This document shows, piece by piece, positions 49,593 through 55,977 of a stretch of DNA of 55,977 bases. This DNA comes from Clostridiales bacterium. GTDB taxonomy: Bacteria; Bacillota; Clostridia; Oscillospirales; Acutalibacteraceae. The stretch lies in assembly GCA_024684435.1 (NCBI GenBank), contig JAIKWV010000029.1, positions 1 through 55,977 on the forward strand, in the 5' to 3' direction. Made by a program: the position numbers and the translations under genes. Under the pieces are notes generated by a model. That model had not been told where the DNA came from, did not search any database, and worked only from the letters and a program-made list of their open reading frames with translations. How positions within the stretch are numbered: position 1 is the first letter of the stretch; each line of letters opens with the position of its first letter.

Positions 49593-51783
49593 GCTCCTGC
49601 CTGCCCAGAACGCAGTTAAGGCTCTGCTTGTCGGCGGGAATTACTCTGGCGACCTTGCCACCCACATATGACACCGCCACGGTGCAGTTTTTATCGCACT
49701 CTGTACAGGTGATCTTTTCCGGCTTTTCCTTTACGGGAACCTGCTTTGCCAGCAATGAACGCTCCTGAAGAGCTCCCGTGGGACAGAGCTGTACGCAAAG
49801 ACCGCAGGCGTTGCAGTTCGTCTTGTCAAGCGGCAGGGCAAACGCGGGACTTACCACCGTTTTGAAGCCTCTGCCCACAAGACCTATTGCAGTAATGTTC
49901 ATGACCTCGCTGCAGGCACGCACGCAAAGACCGCACAGAATGCACTTGTTCACGTCACGCTCTATAAAATCGTTTTTGTTGACGTAGCCAGTCTTCTTCT
50001 CCCCCGCAAAACGGGCAGGGTCAATATCATAGTTGTTGGCAAGCTTTATGAGCTTGCAGTCGTAGTAGTCATGACAGCCGCAGCCCAGGCAGCGGTGAGC
50101 CTCTCTCTGAGCCTCTTCCTCGGTGTAGCCGCGGACCACTTCGTCAAAGTTATGTTTCCTCTCCTCAGGTGAAAGCTGCGACATCTTAACACGGCTCACC
50201 TCGGAAACATTCGGAAAGCTCTCACGGGTAACGACACGCTCGGAATAATACGGCTCTTTATAGCAGATGTCAACGCCGTTGAGATATGCGTCCACGGCAA
50301 TGGCGGCCTTCTTTGCGTGACCGATCGCCGATATCGCTATGCCCGCGCCTCTGTTGATGACGTCGCCTATTGCGAACACACCCTCCTGCGAGGTGACAAA
50401 GCTGTTTTCGTCCGCTGAGATCGTACCTTTTTTAGTAAGATCAAGTCCGTCGATACCGGTGAGATCTGAGCCCTGACCGATGGCCATTATAACGCTGTCC
50501 AGCTCAATGCTCTCAAACTTACCCTCAACGGGGACGGGACTGCGTCTGCCGCTGGCGTCCGGCTCTCCCAACTCCATTATCTGAAGCTTGACACCGTTTA
50601 CTCTGCCGTTCTCTCCCGTAAATTCAACGGGGTTGGTGAGGAACTTGTAGATAACGCCCTCTTCCTCAGCCTCTTTTATTTCGATATCCTCAGCGGGCAT
50701 TTCGTTGCGGGTTCTTCTGTAGATAACATAGACCTTCTTTGCGCCCAAACGCACAGCGGTACGGCAGGCATCCATCGCCGTATTGCCTCCTCCGCAAACC
50801 GCTACCATGTCGCCTATCTCGGGCTTTTCGCCCAGAATAACGTTGCGCAGGAAATCTATACCGCCGAAAACGCCTTCCTGCTCCTCGCCCTTGACGCGCA
50901 TTTTCATGCTCTTCCATGCTCCTACGGCAACTATCACCGCGTCGTTTTCTTTCCTGATCTGCTCAAAGCTTATGCTCTCTCCGATCCTGACGTTATTGAT
51001 AAGCTCCACGCCCATGTTTTCGATGAGAGCTACTTCCTTGTCCAGTATATTTTTCGGCAGTCTGTACTGAGGGATGCCGTAACGAAGCATACCGCCCATC
51101 TGAGGCATTTTATCGTAGACCTTTACAGAATGTCCCTTTCTTCTCAGGAAATAAGCCGCGGAAAGTCCGCCGGGGCCGCCGCCGATTATTGCTACCCGCT
51201 TGCCTGTATCCTCCGCGATTTCGGGGATGTAGGTATCCCCTGCCAGGTCTTTATCCGCGGCAAAGAATTTGAGCTGCGCTATGGAGATGGGCTCCTCGAT
51301 TATATGTCTGCGACACTCCTTTTCACAGGGGTGAGGACAGATCCTGCCTATTGACGCAGGCAGCGGCAAGGCCTCTTTGATGACCTCAACAGCCTTTTTG
51401 TACTCCCCGTTGGCTATAAGTCCCACATAACCCTGACAGTCCGTGTTTGCAGGACAAGCCTTTGTGCAGGGAGCCTTGCAGTCGCCGTCATGGTCGGACA
51501 TAATAAGCTCAAGAGCGATCTTTCTCGCCCTGACTACTCTGGGAGACATGGTGTTGATGACCATACCGTCTCCCGCGACTGTTGAGCAGGCGCGCATGAG
51601 TTTTGGCATATTCTCCCCTTCAACAAGGCAGAGACCGCAGGCGCCGTAAGCCTTGACGTACTCGCTGTGACAGAGAGTGGGGATCTCTATACCGTTAGCC
51701 CTCGCGGCGTCAAGTATAGTCGTGCCCTTCTTTACGGATATGTCCTTACCGTCGATCTTTAAGTTGATAATATTCTCCGACAT
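49552..51783 (-). CDS. Multidomain NAD(P)H-flavin/iron-sulfur oxidoreductase (GltD/NfnB-like)
   Basis: A 743-residue cytoplasmic protein with a mosaic plan: an N-terminal [2Fe-2S] domain (Cys38, 49, 52, 66), a NuoG-like HDGDCKAPCTKAC segment (His98, Cys102, Cys106, Cys110), the GltD/NfnB flavoprotein core (IGGGPGGLSAAYFL; GGGNTAMDACRTA; AIGDV), two 4Fe-4S motifs (CILCGLCVRACSEV; CNACGLCVQLCPTG) and a tail (ITCTECDKNCTVAVSYVGGKVARVIP) that looks like the first iron-sulfur loop of molybdopterin oxidoreductases. It is third after nuoE/nuoF-like genes. The set resembles electron-bifurcating transhydrogenases. The start MSENIINL has AAGGAAGG upstream. Confidence 0.88.
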   Translation of the reverse strand: MSENIINLKIDGKDISVKKGTTILDAARANGIEIPTLCHSEYVKAYGACGLCLVEGENMPKLMRACSTVAGDGMVINTMSPRVVRARKIALELIMSDHDGDCKAPCTKACPANTDCQGYVGLIANGEYKKAVEVIKEALPLPASIGRICPHPCEKECRRHIIEEPISIAQLKFFAADKDLAGDTYIPEIAEDTGKRVAIIGGGPGGLSAAYFLRRKGHSVKVYDKMPQMGGMLRYGIPQYRLPKNILDKEVALIENMGVELINNVRIGESISFEQIRKENDAVIVAVGAWKSMKMRVKGEEQEGVFGGIDFLRNVILGEKPEIGDMVAVCGGGNTAMDACRTAVRLGAKKVYVIYRRTRNEMPAEDIEIKEAEEEGVIYKFLTNPVEFTGENGRVNGVKLQIMELGEPDASGRRSPVPVEGKFESIELDSVIMAIGQGSDLTGIDGLDLTKKGTISADENSFVTSQEGVFAIGDVINRGAGIAISAIGHAKKAAIAVDAYLNGVDICYKEPYYSERVVTRESFPNVSEVSRVKMSQLSPEERKHNFDEVVRGYTEEEAQREAHRCLGCGCHDYYDCKLIKLANNYDIDPARFAGEKKTGYVNKNDFIERDVNKCILCGLCVRACSEVMNITAIGLVGRGFKTVVSPAFALPLDKTNCNACGLCVQLCPTGALQERSLLAKQVPVKEKPEKITCTECDKNCTVAVSYVGGKVARVIPADKQSLNCVLGRQELIERISKKLSDAK

Positions 51784-51807
51784 TGTAATCCTTCCTTTCA
51801 CTCTCAA

Positions 51808-53547
51808 TCATTCGCACACAACAGCGGAGAACTTACAAACAGCTTTACAGTTACCGCACTTGATACATTTTTCCGTGTCTATCTTATGGGGCTGTTTGAC
51901 GGTACCCTCAATGGCGCTCACGGGACATTTCTTTGCGCACAGGGTACAGCCGCGGCACTTCTCCGGGTCTATGGAGTAGCTGATAAGATCCACGCACTCC
52001 CCGGCGGGGCACTTTTTATCGTCAATATGAGCCTCATACTCGTTTCTGAAATATTTTATTGTGGTGAGCACCGGGTTGGGAGCGGTCTGACCTAAGCCGC
52101 AGAGAGCGCCGTCCTTGATGCTGACGCAAAGCTCCTCCAACAGCTCAATATCTCCCTGCTTACCCTCGCCCCTGCATATCCTGTCAAGTATCTCCATCAT
52201 TCGCTTGGTGCCTATGCGGCAATGCACACATTTCCCGCAGGATTCCTTGGTGGTGAAATCCAGGAAAAATCGTGCCATGCCAACCATACAGGTACTCTCA
52301 TCCATGACCACCATGCCGCCGGAACCCATAATGGCGCCCGTGGCGGAAAGTGACTTGTAATCAATGACCGTATCTATCAGCGCCGCGGGGATACAACCGC
52401 CTGAAGGGCCGCCCAGCTGGACCGCCTTAAAGGCTTTATCGCTCCTCATTCCGCCGCCGATGTCAAATATTACGTCTCGCAGAGTCTTGCCCATGGGGAT
52501 TTCGACAAGACCGCCCCTCTTTACCTTGCCGGTAAGGGCGAACACCTTGGTACCCTTGCCGTTGTCGTTGCCCATGGCGGCAAAGGCCTCGCCGCCGTTT
52601 GTGATTATCCACGCAACGTTTGCGAAGGTCTCAACATTGTTTATGTTTGAAGGCTCGTTCCAGTAACCCGACTGAGCCGGGAAGGGAGGCTTAAGCCTGG
52701 GCATACCTCTCTGACCCTCAAGGGATTCGATAAGCGCAGTCTCCTCGCCGCACACAAAGGCTCCCGCGCCTGCCTTGATACGCATTTCGCAGGAAAAGCC
52801 CTTGCCCAGGATATTCTGACCCAGGTATCCCTTTTCCTTTGCCTGCGCTATGGCGTTTGTAAGCCTTTCTATTGCCAGAGGATACTCTGCTCTGACGTAC
52901 ACGACCGCTTCCTTTGCGCCGATGGCATAGGCGCCTATGAGCATACCCTCAATAAGATTGTGGGGGTCGCTCTCGATGACCGCTCTGTCCATAAAAGCGC
53001 CGGGGTCGCCCTCGTCGGCGTTGCAGATGATATATTTTGTATCGCTGACGCTCTGTCTTGCGGCGTTCCATTTGAACCATGTGGGGAAACCCGCTCCGCC
53101 TCTGCCGGCAAGTCCCGAGGTCTTGATGATATCAATTACCTGCTCCGGGGTCATATCAAGAGCCTTGTCTATGGCGGAATATCCGCCCCGGGCGATGTAC
53201 TCGTCTATGTTCTCCGGGTTTATTATGCCGCAGTTGCGCAGAGCTATTCTTGTCTGCTTTGTGAGAAACTCACTGTCCTCCGGGGATATCTCAAGGGATT
53301 TTACAGCCTCCTCGTCCCCTTCTTTAACGTACTTCGCGATTTTTTCCGCGTCAGCCTCTCCCACTTTGACAAGCCTTTTGAGCTGACCGTCGTCGCCGTA
53401 AATATCAACTATCGGTTCAAGAAAGCACATTCCTATGCAACCGGTCTTTGTAAGCACCGAGCCCAGACCCTGCTCCGCAAGAGCCGCGTAGACCTTTCCG
53501 GCGCCGGCAGCTATTCCGCAGCTGCCCTGTCCTACTGCTATCTTCAT
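51808..53547 (-). CDS. nuoF: NuoF/HydB-like NADH-binding flavoprotein subunit
   Basis: A 579-residue subunit. It starts with a thioredoxin-like [2Fe-2S] domain (GQGSCGIAAGAG; TGCIGMCFLEP), then the FMN/NADH domain (SGLAGRGGAGFPTWFKW; CNADEGDPGAFMDRAV; GAGAFVCGEETALIESLEGQRG), a 4Fe-4S site (SCGKCVHCRIGTKRM) and two C-terminal 4Fe-4S motifs (CRGCTLCAKKCPVSA; CIKCGNCKAVCKFSA). Together with the NuoE-like partner it oxidises or forms NADH. The ATG at 53547 (MKIAVGQG) has GGTGA upstream; a GTG four codons earlier overlaps it. No HydA H-cluster subunit is present. Confidence 0.94.
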   Translation of the reverse strand: MKIAVGQGSCGIAAGAGKVYAALAEQGLGSVLTKTGCIGMCFLEPIVDIYGDDGQLKRLVKVGEADAEKIAKYVKEGDEEAVKSLEISPEDSEFLTKQTRIALRNCGIINPENIDEYIARGGYSAIDKALDMTPEQVIDIIKTSGLAGRGGAGFPTWFKWNAARQSVSDTKYIICNADEGDPGAFMDRAVIESDPHNLIEGMLIGAYAIGAKEAVVYVRAEYPLAIERLTNAIAQAKEKGYLGQNILGKGFSCEMRIKAGAGAFVCGEETALIESLEGQRGMPRLKPPFPAQSGYWNEPSNINNVETFANVAWIITNGGEAFAAMGNDNGKGTKVFALTGKVKRGGLVEIPMGKTLRDVIFDIGGGMRSDKAFKAVQLGGPSGGCIPAALIDTVIDYKSLSATGAIMGSGGMVVMDESTCMVGMARFFLDFTTKESCGKCVHCRIGTKRMMEILDRICRGEGKQGDIELLEELCVSIKDGALCGLGQTAPNPVLTTIKYFRNEYEAHIDDKKCPAGECVDLISYSIDPEKCRGCTLCAKKCPVSAIEGTVKQPHKIDTEKCIKCGNCKAVCKFSAVVCE

Positions 53548-53559
53548 ATCTATCACCAC

Positions 53560-54045
53560 TTATTCCTTGTTTTTAAGTTCTCTCAATATCTGCTTTGCCT
53601 TGTCCGGGGTCAAATTGCCATAGGTGTCTCCGTTTATCATCATCACCGGAGAAAGACTGCAGCAACCCAGGCAGGCAACGTTCTTTATGCTGAAAAGTCC
53701 GTCGTCTGTGGTCTGACCGTCCTCGATGCCCAATTCCTCTTTGATGGCGGCGGCAATGCGCTCCGAGCCGTTGACGTGGCAGGCGGTACCCTGACACAGC
53801 ATGATGAGATACTTGCCCACGGGCTTGAATCTGAACTGGGTGTAAAAAGTAGCCACACCCATGACCTTTGCCACAGGGATATCCGTCTGCTCGGCAATGT
53901 GTACTATAACATCCGCCGGAAGGTAACCGTAAATTTCCTGAGCATGCTGAAGGATCGTAATGAGACTGCCCTTCACCGATCTGTACTCATTGAGCACATC
54001 AGCTAAAAGGGTCAGATCGCTTTTATTTTCACAGCAACACGACAT
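53560..54045 (-). CDS. nuoE: NuoE/HydC-like [2Fe-2S] subunit
   Basis: A 161-residue thioredoxin-like subunit. Its cluster ligands are in CQGTACHVNGSER and NVACLGCCSLSPVMM, and helices such as LQHAQEIYGYLP are typical of the family. It passes electrons between the NuoF-like flavoprotein and the rest of the complex. The ATG at 54045 (MSCCCENK) has AGAGGG upstream; longer in-frame openings have no site. It is the first gene of the three-gene operon (gaps 12 and 24 bases), with a promoter at 54107-54135. Confidence 0.94.
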   Translation of the reverse strand: MSCCCENKSDLTLLADVLNEYRSVKGSLITILQHAQEIYGYLPADVIVHIAEQTDIPVAKVMGVATFYTQFRFKPVGKYLIMLCQGTACHVNGSERIAAAIKEELGIEDGQTTDDGLFSIKNVACLGCCSLSPVMMINGDTYGNLTPDKAKQILRELKNKE

Positions 54046-54106
54046 TTGATTTTCCCTCTTTCTGTATCGTCTTAAATTATTATAAACAAAATATACTTTT
54101 CTAATT

Positions 54107-54135
54107 ATTATACTGTATCGGCAAGCTGTTTTCAA
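54107..54135 (-). promoter_or_regulatory. SigA promoter of the nuoE-nuoF-flavoprotein operon
   Basis: On the minus strand TTGAAA (54130-54135), 17 bases, TATAAT (54107-54112). Confidence 0.75.
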
Positions 54136-54151
54136 GATGTATTTTCAGGCA

Positions 54152-54167
54152 GTTTGCAAGTTTGCAA
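54152..54167. promoter_or_regulatory. Tandem GTTTGCAA repeats upstream of the nuoE promoter
   Basis: Two adjacent GTTTGCAA units lie 17 bases upstream of the -35, where an activator could bind. It does not match the known Rex box. Confidence 0.35.
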
Positions 54168-54245
54168 AAGTAATAAAAAGACCTTATCAACAGCGCCGTT
54201 AATTAGGTCATTTTAAAGAAAATATATTATTTTCATAAAAAGGCG

Positions 54246-54274
54246 TTGACAAATCCGGTTTTACGGAGTATAAT
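54246..54274 (+). promoter_or_regulatory. SigA consensus promoter of gdhA
   Basis: Perfect TTGACA (54246-54251), 17 bases, perfect TATAAT (54269-54274). The transcript starts near 54281, about 150 bases before the gdhA ATG. Confidence 0.9.
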
Positions 54275-54280
54275 CACACA

Positions 54281-55781
<1,501 letters not shown>

Positions 55782-55803
55782 GATTTAACATAATACAGAA
55801 AAT

Positions 55804-55834
55804 CAGCGCGGAGGGCAACCTTCCGCGCTGTTTT
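55804..55834 (+). terminator. Terminator of gdhA
   Basis: CAGCGCGGA (55804-55812) and TCCGCGCTG (55822-55830) form a perfect 9-bp stem followed by TTTT. Confidence 0.88.
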
Positions 55835-55860
55835 CGCGAGACCATCCCAAAATTTGTGTA

Positions 55861-55903
55861 AACCTCCAAAATGGTGTAAAATAGGAGCACCAAATTGGAG
55901 GTT
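55861..55903 (+). promoter_or_regulatory. Hairpin sequestering the transposase ribosome binding site
   Basis: AACCTCCAAAATGGTG (55861-55876) pairs with CACCAAATTGGAGGTT (55888-55903), 16 positions with two mismatches. The right arm contains GGAGG of the transposase. Such structures limit translation from read-through transcripts. Confidence 0.7.
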
Positions 55904-55908
55904 TAATT

Positions 55909-55977
55909 ATGAGCAGCAGAAAGAACAGAAGTCCTGAGGAGCAGGCACGCCGAGCAAAGATTCGTGAACTCCTGCAG
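55909..55977 (+). CDS. IS256-family transposase, N-terminal fragment
   Basis: The 23 visible residues begin MSSRKNRSPEEQARRAKIRE, matching what I recall of clostridial IS256-type (mutator) DDE transposases. GGAGGT lies six bases before the ATG. The rest of the gene is beyond the right edge. Confidence 0.78.
   Translation, partial: MSSRKNRSPEEQARRAKIRELLQ

Larger units (their letters stand above)
55838..55977 (+). mobile_element. Left end of an IS256-family insertion sequence (truncated by the window)
   Basis: The element seems to begin at GAGACCATCCCAAAATTTGT (from 55838), which resembles the terminal inverted repeats of IS256-family elements in Clostridia as I remember them. The transposase starts at 55909 and the right end is outside the window. 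The insertion lies just after the gdhA terminator. Confidence 0.75.

Noticed and set aside
49552-54045. [FeFe] hydrogenase operon
   Set aside because: The NuoE/NuoF pair and [2Fe-2S] domain invite this call, but the H-cluster cysteine motifs of HydA are missing from all three proteins.

Overview
The window looks like the chromosome of an anaerobic, endospore-forming member of the Clostridia, most likely from the Oscillospiraceae/Ruminococcaceae side of gut Firmicutes. The support is an uninterrupted sigK with a pro-sequence, a classic ctsR-mcsA-mcsB-clpC heat-shock operon, pyruvate phosphate dikinase, a catalytic GlnRS beside GluRS, ferredoxin/flavin oxidoreductases of anaerobes, NADP-type glutamate dehydrogenase, consensus SigA promoters, frequent TTG starts and intergenic repeat modules of a kind I recall from gut Firmicutes. 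This is a reading of gene content, not a phylogeny.

Layout. 1-432 is the start of a UDP-GlcNAc 4,6-dehydratase-like gene that runs off the left edge. 632-3268 is ppdK. 3284-8090 holds a 1150-residue secreted leucine-rich-repeat protein flanked by mosaic intergenic repeats, then a tetranucleotide tract and an orphan metal-type ABC permease (8091-8924). 8995-10548 is RNase Y. 10795-15766 is a four-gene operon for secreted enzymes: a glycerophosphodiester phosphodiesterase, two tandem GH16 glycosidases and a lipase-like hydrolase. 15981-21276 is ctsR-mcsA-mcsB-clpC followed by sigK; the sigK ribosome binding site lies inside the hairpin that follows clpC. 21764-22029 holds two tiny cysteine-rich peptides. 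22233-25806 is an alpha/beta hydrolase, a membrane-anchored Mur ligase and D-Ala-D-Ala ligase. 25807-26445 is AT-rich and non-coding, followed by two duplicated cassettes (26446-26914) for 44- and 43-residue helical peptides, each with its own promoter and terminator. 27039-30492 is an aminotransferase and Lrp-type regulator divergent from an ACT-domain protein and a UPF0210 protein. 30590-32116 is a second secreted lipase-like hydrolase.

32184-36188 is a membrane protein, glnS and gltX. 36432-40010 is pgk-tpiA-gpmI. 40077-44894 is a QueT-like transporter, purE, galM, ilvB and a FliB-like protein. 44959-48908 is a MacA/MacB-like adaptor and permease without an ATPase, plus a trigger-factor-like lipoprotein. 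49050-49592 is a small lipoprotein. 49552-54045 is a three-gene NuoE/NuoF/GltD-like flavin and iron-sulfur complex, divergent from gdhA (54432-55781), whose leader carries an intrinsic terminator. The window ends in the left end of an IS256-family element.

Working together: pgk, tpiA, gpmI and ppdK form part of a glycolytic set around PEP and pyruvate. The NuoE/F/GltD-like complex probably links the NADH, NADPH and ferredoxin pools next to NADPH-linked glutamate synthesis. Ddl and the Mur ligase point to peptidoglycan precursor synthesis. The secreted GH16, GDPD and lipase-like enzymes point to attack on external glycans and lipids. The likeliest undescribed items are the duplicated 43/44-residue peptide cassettes, the gdhA leader, the sequestered sigK start, the cysteine-rich peptide pair with a SigK-like promoter, and the hydrolase-Mur ligase-Ddl operon.
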